Under the pieces are notes generated by a model. That model did not search any database. It was not told where the DNA came from and saw nothing but the letters and a program-made list of their open reading frames with translations. The translations under genes were made by a program, and so were the position numbers. This document shows positions 44,589 to 56,015 of a DNA stretch of 64,000 bases, piece by piece (position 1 is the stretch's first letter; each line of letters starts with the position of its first letter). The stretch comes from Mesorhizobium sp. WSM4311 (GTDB lineage Bacteria; Pseudomonadota; Alphaproteobacteria; Rhizobiales; Rhizobiaceae), in assembly GCF_002295115.1 (NCBI RefSeq), contig NZ_NSFV01000002.1:496001-560000 (forward strand), written 5' to 3'.

Positions 44589-45650
44589 ATGGCTCAAACT
44601 CAGGAATTCGAGAAGGTTCTCTCGGGCAGCGACACCAGCGTTGCCGCGTTCGACGAACACAAATCCGCAGTCAGGCGCGTCCAGCATTTCCTGCATTCGA
44701 CGCCGGCGGCGGTGCCGCTGATCGTGCTGGTCCTGTCGATCATCATCTTCGGCATCACCATTGGCGGGCGCTTCTTCTCGTCCTATACGCTGACGCTGAT
44801 CCTGCAGCAGATCGCCATCGTCGGCATTCTGGGCGCTGCGCAGACACTGGTCATCCTGACTGCCGGCATCGACCTGTCGATTGGCGTCATCATGGTGATC
44901 TCAGCAGTGATCATGGGCAATTGCGCCGTCAGTTACGGCTTGCCGAGCGTAGTGGCAGTGGCGCTCGGGCTTGCCGCCGGTGCAGCCTGCGGGCTGCTCA
45001 ACGGGTTGCTGGTGGCTTACATGAAGCTGCCGCCTTTCATCGTGACGCTGGGCACGTGGAACATCGTCATGGCCACGAACTTCATCTATTCGGCCAATGA
45101 AACGATCCGTGACACCGACGTCGACACCCAGGCGCCGCTGCTGCATCTGTTCGCCATGAGCTTCAAGGTCGGTACCGCGGTGCTGACGCTCGGCGTCATC
45201 GCCATGGTCGCGCTGGTGCTGCTGCTCTGGTACGTCCTCAACCACACCGCCTGGGGCCGCCATGTCTACGCCGTCGGCGACGATCAGGAGGCGGCCAAGC
45301 TGTCGGGCATCCAGACCAAGAAGGTGCTGGTGACGGTCTACACCCTTGCCGGGCTGATCGCCGCTTTCGCCGCCTGGGTCTCCATCGGCCGCAACGGTTC
45401 GATTTCGCCGTCGGCGGCCGTCACCGACTACAATCTGCAGGCGATCACCGCGACGGTGATCGGTGGTATTTCCCTCTTCGGCGGGCGCGGCTCGATCCTG
45501 GGCACGCTGTTTGGCGCGATGATCGTCGGCGTCGTCTCCATGGGCCTCAACATGCTGGGCGCCGACCCGCAGTGGAAAGTGCTGCTCACCGGTGTGTTGA
45601 TCATCGGCGCCGTGGCGGTCGACCAATGGATCAGAAAGGTTTCGGCATGA
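44589..45650 (+). CDS. frcC: Sugar ABC transporter permease (FrcC-like)
   Basis: A 353-residue inner-membrane permease of the ribose/fructose (CUT2) class with about eight to ten helices. The motif TAGIDLSIGVIMVISAVIMG near 95-115 and the late GGISLFGGRGSILGTLFGA near 290-310 are diagnostic. GGGGAGGAAAC precedes the ATG at 44589. Its stop overlaps the ATPase start as ATGA. The N-terminal ~40 residues are polar and cytoplasmic. Together with FrcB and FrcA it forms a complete importer; a single permease gene implies a homodimer. Confidence 0.93.
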   Translation: MAQTQEFEKVLSGSDTSVAAFDEHKSAVRRVQHFLHSTPAAVPLIVLVLSIIIFGITIGGRFFSSYTLTLILQQIAIVGILGAAQTLVILTAGIDLSIGVIMVISAVIMGNCAVSYGLPSVVAVALGLAAGAACGLLNGLLVAYMKLPPFIVTLGTWNIVMATNFIYSANETIRDTDVDTQAPLLHLFAMSFKVGTAVLTLGVIAMVALVLLLWYVLNHTAWGRHVYAVGDDQEAAKLSGIQTKKVLVTVYTLAGLIAAFAAWVSIGRNGSISPSAAVTDYNLQAITATVIGGISLFGGRGSILGTLFGAMIVGVVSMGLNMLGADPQWKVLLTGVLIIGAVAVDQWIRKVSA

Positions 45651-46429
45651 CCCAGGACCCCATTCTCACCGCGCGCGGCCTGGTCAAGCGCTATGGCCGC
45701 GTCACCGCCCTCGACAATGCCGACTTCGACCTCTATCCCGGCGAAATCCTCGCCGTCATCGGCGACAACGGTGCCGGCAAGTCGTCGCTCATCAAGGCGA
45801 TTTCAGGCGCTGTCGTGCCCGACGAAGGCGAAATCCGGCTTGAAGGCAAGACCGTTGCCTTCAAGTCGCCGATGGAAGCCCGCGAGGCCGGTATCGAGAC
45901 CGTCTACCAGAACCTCGCGCTGTCGCCGGCATTGTCGATCGCCGACAACATGTTCCTCGGCCGTGAGATCCGCAAACCCGGCTTGCTCGGACAATGGCTG
46001 CGCATGCTCGACCGCCCGGCGATGGAAAAGCGCGCCCGCGACAAGCTCACCGAACTCGGCCTTATGACCATCCAGAACATCGGCCAGGCGGTGGAAACGC
46101 TCTCGGGCGGCCAGCGCCAGGGTGTCGCGGTGGCGCGCGCCGCTGCCTTCGGCAGCCGCGTGGTGATCATGGACGAGCCGACGGCGGCCCTTGGTGTCAA
46201 GGAGAGCCGCCGTGTGCTCGAACTGATCCTGGACGTCAAGAAGCGCGGCCTGCCGATCGTGCTGATCTCGCACAACATGCCGCATGTCTTCGAGGTGGCC
46301 GACCGCGTCCACATTCATCGCCTCGGCCGTCGCCTCGCCGTCATCGATCCCAAGCAATATACGATGTCCGACGCCGTCGCCTTCATGACCGGCGCCAAGG
46401 CGCCTCCTGAGGCTGCGCTGGCCGCCTGA
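45647..46429 (+). CDS. frcA: Sugar ABC transporter ATPase (FrcA-like)
   Basis: A 260-residue single-domain ATPase, half the size of RbsA-type tandem ATPases, as in the Frc system. Walker A is GDNGAGKSS (39-47), the signature LSGGQRQGVAVARA is near 145-158, Walker B is VVIMDEPTAALG and the switch SHNM follows. The ATG at 45647 overlaps the frcC stop; an earlier open frame has no support. The end EAALAA precedes a 131-bp gap before glgP. As a dimer it powers the FrcC pore. Confidence 0.93.
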   Translation: MTQDPILTARGLVKRYGRVTALDNADFDLYPGEILAVIGDNGAGKSSLIKAISGAVVPDEGEIRLEGKTVAFKSPMEAREAGIETVYQNLALSPALSIADNMFLGREIRKPGLLGQWLRMLDRPAMEKRARDKLTELGLMTIQNIGQAVETLSGGQRQGVAVARAAAFGSRVVIMDEPTAALGVKESRRVLELILDVKKRGLPIVLISHNMPHVFEVADRVHIHRLGRRLAVIDPKQYTMSDAVAFMTGAKAPPEAALAA

Positions 46430-46486
46430 TTGTCAAATTGCCGCAGGGTAAGCTGGCGGGCGTTCATCTAAATCGATTGAATATAT

Positions 46487-46545
46487 GTTGCAACGCGGTA
46501 ACATGGGCTGGGATGAATGGTGAAAGCCGGTATGATCGTTGCAAC
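46487..46545. promoter_or_regulatory. Paired GTTGCAAC palindromes upstream of glgP
   Basis: The 8-bp palindrome GTTGCAAC occurs at 46487-46494 and again at 46538-46545, 51 bp apart, in the 131-bp gap before glgP. The first copy sits in an AT-rich stretch (ATCGATTGAATATATG). It may mark a repressor site of the LacI type; this is a guess from symmetry. Confidence 0.35.
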
Positions 46546-46560
46546 CGCACGAGAGGCAGC

Positions 46561-49029
46561 ATGACGCGCGCAATGACATCCGAAACCCTTCCGCCCCTGC
46601 TCGAAAATCCTGATCCGAAGACGCTCGCAAGGGAAGTCTTGGTGGCCCTCAAATACCGGGTCGGCAAGGACACCACCGTTGCGACCCAGTACGACTGGCT
46701 GACTGCCTCGATCAAGGTCGTGCGCGACCGCATCGTCGATCGCTGGATGCAGGCAACCAAAGAGGCCTATGACCAGCAGGAAAAGCGCGTCTACTATTTG
46801 TCGCTGGAGTTCCTCATCGGCCGCCTGATGCGCGACTCCTTCTCCAATCTTGGCCTGATGGCCAATATGCGCGAGGCGCTGTCGTCGCTCGGCGTCGACC
46901 TCGATCTCATCGCGGCGCTGGAACCCGACGCGGCGCTCGGCAATGGCGGCCTTGGCCGGCTTGCCGCCTGCTTCATGGAAAGCATGGCGACCGTCGACAT
47001 TCCCGCGCATGGCTACGGCATCCGCTACGCCAACGGCATGTTCCGTCAGGAGATCCACGACGGCTGGCAGGTGGAACTGCCCGAGACATGGCTCGATCAC
47101 GGCAACCCCTGGGAGTTCGAACGGCGCGAACGCTCCTTCGAAGTCGGCTTCGGCGGTTCGGTGGAGTCCATCACGTCGAAGGACGGCCGGCTCGAGCGCC
47201 ACGTCTGGAAGCCGACCGAACATGTCCTGGCTGTCGCCTACGACACGCCTGTCGTCGGCTGGCGGGGCAACCGCGTCAACACGCTGCGGCTGTGGTCGGG
47301 CATGCCGGTCGATCCGATCCTGCTCGACAAGTTCAATGCCGGCGACCACATCGGCGCGCTCGCCGAAAGCAACAAGGCGGACGCACTGTCGCGCGTGCTT
47401 TACCCCGCCGATTCCCACATGGCCGGGCAGGAGCTCAGGCTGCGGCAAGAGTATTTCTTCTCGACCGCCTCGCTGCAGGACATCGTGCAGCGCCATCTCA
47501 GCCAGTATGGCGACCTGAAGTCGCTGCCCGACAAGGCGGCGATCCACTTGAACGACACCCACCCGGCGATCGCCGTGCCGGAGCTGATGCGGCTCTTGAT
47601 GGATGTCCACGGCATGGACTTCGACCTCGCCTGGGACATCACCAAACGCACCTTCGGCTACACAAACCACACGCTTCTTCCCGAAGCCCTGGAAAGCTGG
47701 CCGGTGCCGCTGTTCGAGCGGCTTCTGCCGCGCCATATGCAGATCGTCTACGCCATCAACGCGCAGGTGCTTCTGGAGGCACGCGCCACCGACCAGTTCT
47801 CGGGCGAGCAGATCAGCCGCATTTCGCTGATCCAGGAAAATGGCGACCGCCGCGTGCGCATGGGCAATCTGGCCTTTGTCGGCTCGCATTCGATCAACGG
47901 TGTGTCGGCGCTGCATACCGAGCTGATGAAGGAAACGGTGTTTGCCGACCTGCACAAGCTCTATCCCGATCGCATCAACAACAAGACCAACGGCATCACG
48001 CCGCGGCGCTGGCTGATCCAGTGCAACCCCGGCCTGACCTCGCTCGCCCGCGAGGCGATTGGTGACCGTTTTCTCGACGATATCGACGCCATCAAAGGGC
48101 TCGACGGCTTTGCCGATGACAGCGCGTTCCGGGAGAAATTCGCGGGCGTCAAGCGCCAGAACAAGGCGCGGCTGGCCAATCTCGTCGCCGACCGGCTCGG
48201 CATCAAGGTCGACCCGTCGGCGCTGTTCGACATCCAGGTCAAGCGCATCCACGAATACAAGCGCCAACTCCTCAACATCCTCGAGGCGATCGCGCTCTAC
48301 GACCAGATCCGCTCGCATCCCGAGCGCGACTGGATGCCGCGCGTAAAATTCTTCGGCGGCAAGGCGGCGCCCAGCTACCACAACGCCAAGCTGATCATCA
48401 AACTCGCCAATGACGTCGCCAGGGTCATCAACCGCGATCCGGCGGTGCGCGGCTTGCTGAAGGTGGTGTTCGTGCCGAACTACAATGTCAGCCTGGCCGA
48501 AGTCTTGATGCCGGCCGCCGACCTGTCCGAGCAGATTTCGACCGCCGGCATGGAGGCGTCGGGAACCGGCAACATGAAGTTCGCGCTCAACGGCGCCCTG
48601 ACCATCGGCACGCTCGACGGCGCCAATGTCGAGATCAAGGAATGCGTCGGCGACGACAACATCTTCATCTTCGGCCTGACCACGGCCGAGGTCGCTGAAC
48701 GGCGCAGCAATGGCTACAACCCGCGTGCCGTGATCGAGGGCTCGCCCGAACTGTCACAGGCGGTCGCTGCCGTTTCCTCGGGCGTCTTTTCGCCGGACGA
48801 TCCGGACCGTTACCGCGACCTCATCAACGGCCTCTACACCGGCGACTGGTTCATGGTCGCCGCCGATTTCGACGCCTACGCCGCCGCCCAGCGTGATGTC
48901 GACGCTGTCTGGCGCAACAGCCCGGACTGGTATGCCAGAGCAATCCGCAACGTCGCGCGCGTCGGCTGGTTCTCGTCCGATCGCACCATCCGCCAATACG
49001 CGAAAGAAATCTGGAACGTACCTGCCTGA
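46561..49029 (+). CDS. glgP: Glycogen/starch phosphorylase
   Basis: Glycogen phosphorylase of 822 residues, releasing glucose-1-phosphate from glycogen ends. The N-terminal YYLSLEFLIGRLM and ALGNGGLGRLAACF motifs and the PLP site SGTGNMKFALNGA with K673 are all present. I chose the ATG at 46561, where GAGAGG stands upstream and the length matches the family; the frame extends upstream to 46438 without support. It is the first gene of the glycogen operon, which in rhizobia links polymer breakdown and synthesis. No regulatory phosphorylation segment typical of animal enzymes is seen. Confidence 0.96.
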   Translation: MTRAMTSETLPPLLENPDPKTLAREVLVALKYRVGKDTTVATQYDWLTASIKVVRDRIVDRWMQATKEAYDQQEKRVYYLSLEFLIGRLMRDSFSNLGLMANMREALSSLGVDLDLIAALEPDAALGNGGLGRLAACFMESMATVDIPAHGYGIRYANGMFRQEIHDGWQVELPETWLDHGNPWEFERRERSFEVGFGGSVESITSKDGRLERHVWKPTEHVLAVAYDTPVVGWRGNRVNTLRLWSGMPVDPILLDKFNAGDHIGALAESNKADALSRVLYPADSHMAGQELRLRQEYFFSTASLQDIVQRHLSQYGDLKSLPDKAAIHLNDTHPAIAVPELMRLLMDVHGMDFDLAWDITKRTFGYTNHTLLPEALESWPVPLFERLLPRHMQIVYAINAQVLLEARATDQFSGEQISRISLIQENGDRRVRMGNLAFVGSHSINGVSALHTELMKETVFADLHKLYPDRINNKTNGITPRRWLIQCNPGLTSLAREAIGDRFLDDIDAIKGLDGFADDSAFREKFAGVKRQNKARLANLVADRLGIKVDPSALFDIQVKRIHEYKRQLLNILEAIALYDQIRSHPERDWMPRVKFFGGKAAPSYHNAKLIIKLANDVARVINRDPAVRGLLKVVFVPNYNVSLAEVLMPAADLSEQISTAGMEASGTGNMKFALNGALTIGTLDGANVEIKECVGDDNIFIFGLTTAEVAERRSNGYNPRAVIEGSPELSQAVAAVSSGVFSPDDPDRYRDLINGLYTGDWFMVAADFDAYAAAQRDVDAVWRNSPDWYARAIRNVARVGWFSSDRTIRQYAKEIWNVPA

Positions 49030-49135
49030 TGTGATTGCATGAGGCCACGAACAATGTGGTCCCGGTGATTTGGGTTGAATGCGAACTCACATCACCAGAA
49101 ATAGACACCTGGTGCCCTGGGAGGGACACTGCCTG

Positions 49136-51370
49136 ATGAGGAAGCCGCGCGTGACCGCTGCGACAAGCGGGCCGGACGGACTGGCGCCAGCCAGCGATGT
49201 TACGGCGATTGTCGCCGGCACGCACGGAGATCCGTTCGCGGTCCTCGGTGTCCATGAGGTCGGCAAAAGCCTCTTTGCCCGTTGCTTCGTTCCACATGCC
49301 GAGGCCGTCACTGCCTATACGCTGACGGGCATCGAGGCCGGTGCGTTGTCCAGGCGAGACGATGCCGGCTTCTTTGAAGGCAGGCTGTCGATTAAGAAGC
49401 GGCAGCCGCTGCGCTATCACGCGCGCAACGCCGGCGGTGACTGGTGGCTGACCGATCCTTATTCGTTCGGCCCGGTGCTGGGGCCGATGGACGACTACTA
49501 TATCGCCGAAGGGTCGCATCTCAGGCTGTTCGACAAGCTTGGCGCGCACGTCATCGAGCACGAAGGCGCCACCGGCGTGCATTTCGCCGTCTGGGCTCCC
49601 AACGCAAGACGCGTCTCGGTGGTCGGCGATTTCAACGACTGGGATGGCCGCCGCCACACGATGCGCGATCGCCGCGACACCGGCATATGGGAGGTGTTCA
49701 TCCCGGACATCGGTGCCGGGCGACCCTACAAATACGAGATCATTGGACCCGATGGCGTCAGGCTGCCGCTGAAGGCCGATCCGTTTGCGTTCAAATCCGA
49801 ACTGCGTCCCGCCACCGCTTCGGTTGTTGCCGTGCCGCCGGCGCATGAGTGGGGCGACGAGGCGCATCGCAACTACTGGCGCAATGCCGATCCCCGGCGC
49901 GAGGCCGTCTCGATCTACGAAGTCCACGCCGGATCCTGGCAGCTTCACGACGACGGCACGTTCCTGTCATGGGACGAAATGGCCGACCGGCTGATCCCCT
50001 ATGTGGTCGAGACCGGCTTCACCCACGTCGAGTTCATGCCGATTTCCGAGCATCCCTATGACCCGTCCTGGGGCTATCAGACGACCGGCCTCTACGCGCC
50101 GTCGGCCCGCTTCGGCGATCCGGACGGCTTTGCCCGTTTCGTCGATGGCGCGCATCGCGCCGGCGTCGGCGTCATCCTCGACTGGGTGCCGGCGCATTTC
50201 CCGGTCGACGCGCATGGCCTGGCCCATTTCGACGGCACCGCGCTCTACGAACATGCCGATCCGCGCAAGGGTTTTCATCCCGACTGGAACACAGCGATCT
50301 ACAATTTCGGCCGCCGCGAGGTGGTGTCGTTTCTAGTCAACAATGCGCTGTTCTGGGCCGAGAAATATCATGTCGACGGTTTGCGCGTCGATGCGGTCGC
50401 CTCGATGCTCTACCTCGACTATTCGCGCAAGGCCGGCGAGTGGATCCCCAACGAGAAGGGCGGCCGCGAGAACCTCGAGGCGGTCTCTTTCCTGCAGAAG
50501 ATGAACAAGGAGGTCTACGGCCACCATCCCGGCGTCATGACCATCGCCGAGGAATCGACCTCATGGCCGAAGGTTTCGGCGCCGGTGCATGAAGGCGGGC
50601 TGGGCTTCGGCTTCAAGTGGAACATGGGCTTCATGCATGACACGTTGGAGTATTTCTCCAAGGAGCCGATTTTCCGCAAGCACCACCACAACGACCTGAC
50701 CTTCGGCCTGACCTACGCCTTCTCGGAGAATTTCGTGCTGCCGCTCTCGCATGATGAGGTCGTGCACGGCAAAGGCACGCTGCTGGGCAAGATGGCCGGT
50801 GACGACTGGCAGAAATTCGCGACCTTGCGCGCCTATTACGGTTTCATGTGGGGCTACCCCGGCAAGAAGCTCTTGTTCATGGGACAGGAATTCGCGCAGC
50901 GCCGCGAATGGAGCGAGGCGCGCGCTCTTGACTGGAATCTGCTCGATTTCCGCCCGCATCGCGGCGTCTGGCAGACCGTGCGCGATCTCAACTATCTCTA
51001 TCGGTCGCGCCCGGCGCTGCACGGCCGCGACTGCGAACCGGAAGGGTTTTCCTGGCTGATCGTCGACGACAGCCAGAATTCGGTTTTCGCCTGGGTGCGC
51101 AACGCGCCGGGCGGCAGCCCGGTGGCCGTCATCTCCAACTTCACGCCGGTGCCGCGCGACAATTATCGCGTGCCGCTGCCGAAGGCCGGCAAGTGGCGCG
51201 AGATCATCAACACCGACGGATCCGAATATGGCGGGTCCGGCATGGGCAATGGGGGCATGGTCGAGGCAAGGGCGGAAGGCAAGAGCATCTCGGCGACGAT
51301 GCTTCTGCCGCCGCTGTCGACAATCATGCTCGAACTCGTGGCCGAGGCCGACGAACAGGGCGAGACTTGA
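49136..51370 (+). CDS. glgB: 1,4-alpha-glucan branching enzyme
   Basis: GH13 branching enzyme of 744 residues. An N-terminal extension (about 1-105) with GDPFAVLGVHEV precedes a CBM48 domain (about 120-230, GVHFAVWAPNARRVSVVGDFN). The catalytic barrel has the nucleophile D419 in GLRVDAVASMLYLDYSR and the acid/base E472 in MTIAEESTSWP; HDEVVHGKGTLL is conserved further on. The start is the ATG at 49136 with GGGAGG upstream. The frame from 49079 is longer but unsupported. It is 106 bp after glgP and 19 bp before glgC. Confidence 0.96.
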   Translation: MRKPRVTAATSGPDGLAPASDVTAIVAGTHGDPFAVLGVHEVGKSLFARCFVPHAEAVTAYTLTGIEAGALSRRDDAGFFEGRLSIKKRQPLRYHARNAGGDWWLTDPYSFGPVLGPMDDYYIAEGSHLRLFDKLGAHVIEHEGATGVHFAVWAPNARRVSVVGDFNDWDGRRHTMRDRRDTGIWEVFIPDIGAGRPYKYEIIGPDGVRLPLKADPFAFKSELRPATASVVAVPPAHEWGDEAHRNYWRNADPRREAVSIYEVHAGSWQLHDDGTFLSWDEMADRLIPYVVETGFTHVEFMPISEHPYDPSWGYQTTGLYAPSARFGDPDGFARFVDGAHRAGVGVILDWVPAHFPVDAHGLAHFDGTALYEHADPRKGFHPDWNTAIYNFGRREVVSFLVNNALFWAEKYHVDGLRVDAVASMLYLDYSRKAGEWIPNEKGGRENLEAVSFLQKMNKEVYGHHPGVMTIAEESTSWPKVSAPVHEGGLGFGFKWNMGFMHDTLEYFSKEPIFRKHHHNDLTFGLTYAFSENFVLPLSHDEVVHGKGTLLGKMAGDDWQKFATLRAYYGFMWGYPGKKLLFMGQEFAQRREWSEARALDWNLLDFRPHRGVWQTVRDLNYLYRSRPALHGRDCEPEGFSWLIVDDSQNSVFAWVRNAPGGSPVAVISNFTPVPRDNYRVPLPKAGKWREIINTDGSEYGGSGMGNGGMVEARAEGKSISATMLLPPLSTIMLELVAEADEQGET

Positions 51371-51389
51371 GTAAATTGGGAGGGTAGAA

Positions 51390-52655
51390 ATGGCAGACTT
51401 GAAACGGACCCAGCCGCTGGCGCGCGATGCCATGGCCTATGTACTGGCCGGCGGCCGTGGCAGCCGCCTCAAGGAACTGACCGACCGTCGCGCCAAGCCG
51501 GCGGTCTATTTCGGCGGCAAGACGCGCATCATCGACTTCGCGCTCTCCAATGCGCTCAACTCCGGCATTCGCCGCCTCGGCGTCGCCACCCAGTACAAGG
51601 CGCATTCGCTGATCCGCCACCTGCAGCGCGGCTGGAACTTCCTGCGGCCGGAACGAAACGAAAGCTTCGACATCCTGCCGGCCAGCCAGCGCGTCTCGGA
51701 AACGCAGTGGTATGAAGGTACGGCTGACGCCGTCTACCAGAACATCGACATCATCGAGGCCTACGGCCCCGAATACATGGTCATCCTGGCTGGCGACCAC
51801 ATCTACAAGATGGACTACGAGATGATGCTGCGTCAGCATGTCGACGCCAATGCCGACGTCACCGTTGGCTGTCTCGAAGTGCCGCGCATGGAGGCGACGG
51901 GCTTTGGCGTCATGCATGTCGATGCCAAGGACAACATCATCGCCTTCGTCGAAAAGCCGGCCGATCCGCCCGGCATTCCGGGCAATCCGGACTTCGCCCT
52001 GGCCTCGATGGGCATCTACGTCTTCAGGACCAAGTTCCTGATGGAGCAGTTGCGCCGCGACGCCGCCGAGCCGGGCTCAAGCCGCGATTTCGGCAAGGAC
52101 ATCATCCCCTATATCGTCGAGCACGGTAAGGCGATCGCGCACCGTTTCACCAAATCTTGCGTGCGCTCGACCGCCGAGAACGAAGCCTATTGGCGCGATG
52201 TCGGAACGGTCGACGCCTATTGGGAAGCCAATATCGACCTGACCGACGTGACGCCGGAGCTCGACCTTTACGACCGTGACTGGCCGATCTGGACCTACGC
52301 CGAGTTGAAGCCACCGGCAAAATTCGTCCATGACGAGGATGGCCGGCGCGGCTCGGCCGTTTCCTCGCTGGTCTCGGGCGATTGCATCGTCTCCGGCGCG
52401 ACGCTGAAGAAGAGCCTGATCTTCACCGGCGCGCGCATCAATTCCTATTCGACGCTGGAAGAGGTGGTCATGCTGCCCGACGTTCATGTCGGCCGGAACG
52501 CAAAGTTGAAGCGCGTCGTCATTGACCATGGTGTTAGGATACCGGAGGGGTTGGTCGTCGGCGAGGATCCCGTGCTCGACGCCAAGCGCTTCCGCGTTTC
52601 GGAGAAGGGCATCTGCCTGGTCACGCAGGACATGATCAACAAACTCGGGCTCTAG
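51390..52655 (+). CDS. glgC: Glucose-1-phosphate adenylyltransferase
   Basis: ADP-glucose pyrophosphorylase, 421 residues, the committed step of glycogen synthesis. The nucleotide loop is [20 protein letters not shown] near residues 12-31, followed by [19 protein letters not shown]. The sugar-binding IVEKP-like segment reads [12 protein letters not shown], and the C-terminal part is the left-handed beta-helix domain. GGGAGGGTAG lies before the ATG. The rhizobial enzyme is usually controlled by fructose-6-phosphate or pyruvate; control cannot be read from the sequence. It is followed by a short palindromic repeat. Confidence 0.97.
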   Translation: MADLKRTQPLARDAMAYVLAGGRGSRLKELTDRRAKPAVYFGGKTRIIDFALSNALNSGIRRLGVATQYKAHSLIRHLQRGWNFLRPERNESFDILPASQRVSETQWYEGTADAVYQNIDIIEAYGPEYMVILAGDHIYKMDYEMMLRQHVDANADVTVGCLEVPRMEATGFGVMHVDAKDNIIAFVEKPADPPGIPGNPDFALASMGIYVFRTKFLMEQLRRDAAEPGSSRDFGKDIIPYIVEHGKAIAHRFTKSCVRSTAENEAYWRDVGTVDAYWEANIDLTDVTPELDLYDRDWPIWTYAELKPPAKFVHDEDGRRGSAVSSLVSGDCIVSGATLKKSLIFTGARINSYSTLEEVVMLPDVHVGRNAKLKRVVIDHGVRIPEGLVVGEDPVLDAKRFRVSEKGICLVTQDMINKLGL

Positions 52656-52703
52656 AGCAATTCCGCGAAAAGTGCGAAACGGGTTTCCGTGCGGGAATTG
52701 CCT
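52656..52703. repeat. Short palindromic intergenic repeat after glgC
   Basis: GCAATTCCGC (52657-52666) and GCGGGAATTGC (52691-52701) form inverted arms with one extra G. This AATTCC palindrome type is common between rhizobial genes. It separates glgC and glgA inside the operon and may affect mRNA stability. Confidence 0.6.
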
Positions 52704-52738
52704 GGAAACAAAGAATTGGACAGGATCGGGATAGACGC

Positions 52739-54184
52739 ATGCAGGTTCTGTCGGTCACGCCCGAGATCTTCCCGCTGATCAAGACCGGCGGGCTTGCCGA
52801 CGTGACCGGTGCGCTGCCCGTCGCGCTGGCGGCCAAGGGTGTGACCATGCGCACGCTCATTCCAGGCTTTCCCGCGGTGATGGAGGGCTTCAAGAAACGC
52901 AAGGCCGTCTACCAATATCCGCTGTTGCAAGGCGGCAAGGCCTCTATCCATGCCGTCGAGCTTGCCGGGCTCGACCTTTTCGTGCTCGACGCGCCGCATC
53001 TGTTCGACCGTCCCGGCGGTCCCTACGGCAATGCTTCGGGCGCCGACTGGCCGGACAATTGGCGGCGTTTCGCGGCCCTGAGCCAGGCCGGCGCCGATAT
53101 CGCCGGCGGCGCCATCTCGGGCTACCTGCCCGACATCGTCCATGCCCATGACTGGCAGTCGGCGATGACGCTGGCCTATATGCGCTACGGCAAGGCGGTC
53201 GGCACGCCGTCGATGATGACCGTCCACAATCTCGCCTTCCAGGGACAGTTCGGCGCCGGCATCTTCGGCGAACTCGGCCTGCCGGCAGTGGCGATGGCGC
53301 TTGACGGCGTCGAATATTATGGTGGCGTCGGCTTCCTCAAGGCTGGCCTGCAGGCGGCCTGGGCGATCACCACGGTGAGCCCGACCTATGCGCAGGAGAT
53401 CCGTTCGCCGGAATTCGGCATGGGACTCGACGGCCTGATCAACATGCGCTCCAGCGATCTCTATGGCATCGTCAATGGCATCGACACCGCCATCTGGGAT
53501 CCGGAGACGGACAAGCATCTGGTGTCGAACTATACGGCCGCAACGCTCAAGGCACGGGCGCGGAACAGGGCGGCCGTGGAGGAGCGTTTCGGCCTCGACC
53601 GCGACGACAGCCCGATCGTCTGCGTCATCAGCCGGCTGACCTGGCAGAAGGGCATGGACATATTGGCGACGGTGATCGATGGCATCGTCGCGACTGGGGC
53701 GCGGCTGGCCATACTGGGCTCCGGTGACGCGGGCCTCGAAGGCGCGCTGCTTGCCGCCGCCGCACGCCACCGTGGCCGCATTGGCGTGGTCATCGGCTAT
53801 GACGAAGGGCTGTCACACACCATGCAGGGCGGCTGCGACGCCATCATCATCCCGTCCCGCTTCGAACCCTGTGGACTGACGCAGCTCTACGGCCTGCGCT
53901 ACGGCTGCGTGCCGGTGGTCGCCCGCACCGGCGGCCTTGCCGACACCATCATCGACGCCAACGAAGCGGCTATGGCGGCCAGCGTGGCGACTGGGTTCCA
54001 ATTCGCTCCCAACAATGGCGGCGCGATGCTGCACGCCATACGCCGCCTGGTCGATGCCTACGCCGATCCCGCGGCCTTCGAGACCATCCAGCGCCAAGGT
54101 ATGAAGGGCGATGTGTCATGGGACAAGAGCGCGGAAAAATATCTTGAACTCTATCGCCTGCTGCTTTCGAAAAGGGTTGCCTGA
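52739..54184 (+). CDS. glgA: Glycogen synthase
   Basis: GT5 glycogen synthase of 481 residues that adds glucose from ADP-glucose. The N-terminal ADP-glucose motif is KTGGLADV (15-22). The C-terminal half has [13 protein letters not shown] [12 protein letters not shown] near residue 298 and [18 protein letters not shown] near 375-392. The start is the ATG at 52739, which fits the usual beginning [18 protein letters not shown]. It lies 83 bp after glgC, across the palindromic repeat, and four bases before pgm. Confidence 0.97.
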   Translation: MQVLSVTPEIFPLIKTGGLADVTGALPVALAAKGVTMRTLIPGFPAVMEGFKKRKAVYQYPLLQGGKASIHAVELAGLDLFVLDAPHLFDRPGGPYGNASGADWPDNWRRFAALSQAGADIAGGAISGYLPDIVHAHDWQSAMTLAYMRYGKAVGTPSMMTVHNLAFQGQFGAGIFGELGLPAVAMALDGVEYYGGVGFLKAGLQAAWAITTVSPTYAQEIRSPEFGMGLDGLINMRSSDLYGIVNGIDTAIWDPETDKHLVSNYTAATLKARARNRAAVEERFGLDRDDSPIVCVISRLTWQKGMDILATVIDGIVATGARLAILGSGDAGLEGALLAAAARHRGRIGVVIGYDEGLSHTMQGGCDAIIIPSRFEPCGLTQLYGLRYGCVPVVARTGGLADTIIDANEAAMAASVATGFQFAPNNGGAMLHAIRRLVDAYADPAAFETIQRQGMKGDVSWDKSAEKYLELYRLLLSKRVA

Positions 54185-55816
<1,632 letters not shown>

Positions 55817-55832
55817 GGGTGGAGGCGGAGGC

Positions 55833-56005
55833 TCCCCCTTCTCCCCTTGTGGGAGAAGGTGGCCGAGCGAAGCTCGGACGGATGAGGGGTGCTCCAGCTT
55901 GGCGCAAACCGACGCCCAGAACACCGGCGCCTTATTCCTTCCAACACCCCTCATCCGTCTCGGCGCTGCGTGCCGATCCACCTTCTCCCACAAGGGGAGA
56001 AGGTG
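55833..56005. repeat. Compound palindromic repeat between pgm and glgX
   Basis: Two inverted arms, about 55837-55892 and 55944-56003, share CCTTCTCCC...GGGAGAAGG ends and a GGATGAGGGGTG/CACCCCTCATCC inner part. Each outer end is itself a small palindrome. Elements like this are scattered between genes in rhizobia. Its right end abuts the glgX start, and AGGGGAGAAGG may serve as ribosome site. Confidence 0.85.
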
Positions 56006-56015
56006 AGGCGCTCCC

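Noticed and set aside
46468..48381. Long open frame (637 codons) on minus, antisense to glgP
   Set aside because: It lies wholly within glgP, which has full catalytic motifs and length. Long antisense frames are expected in GC-rich codons, and the product resembles no family.
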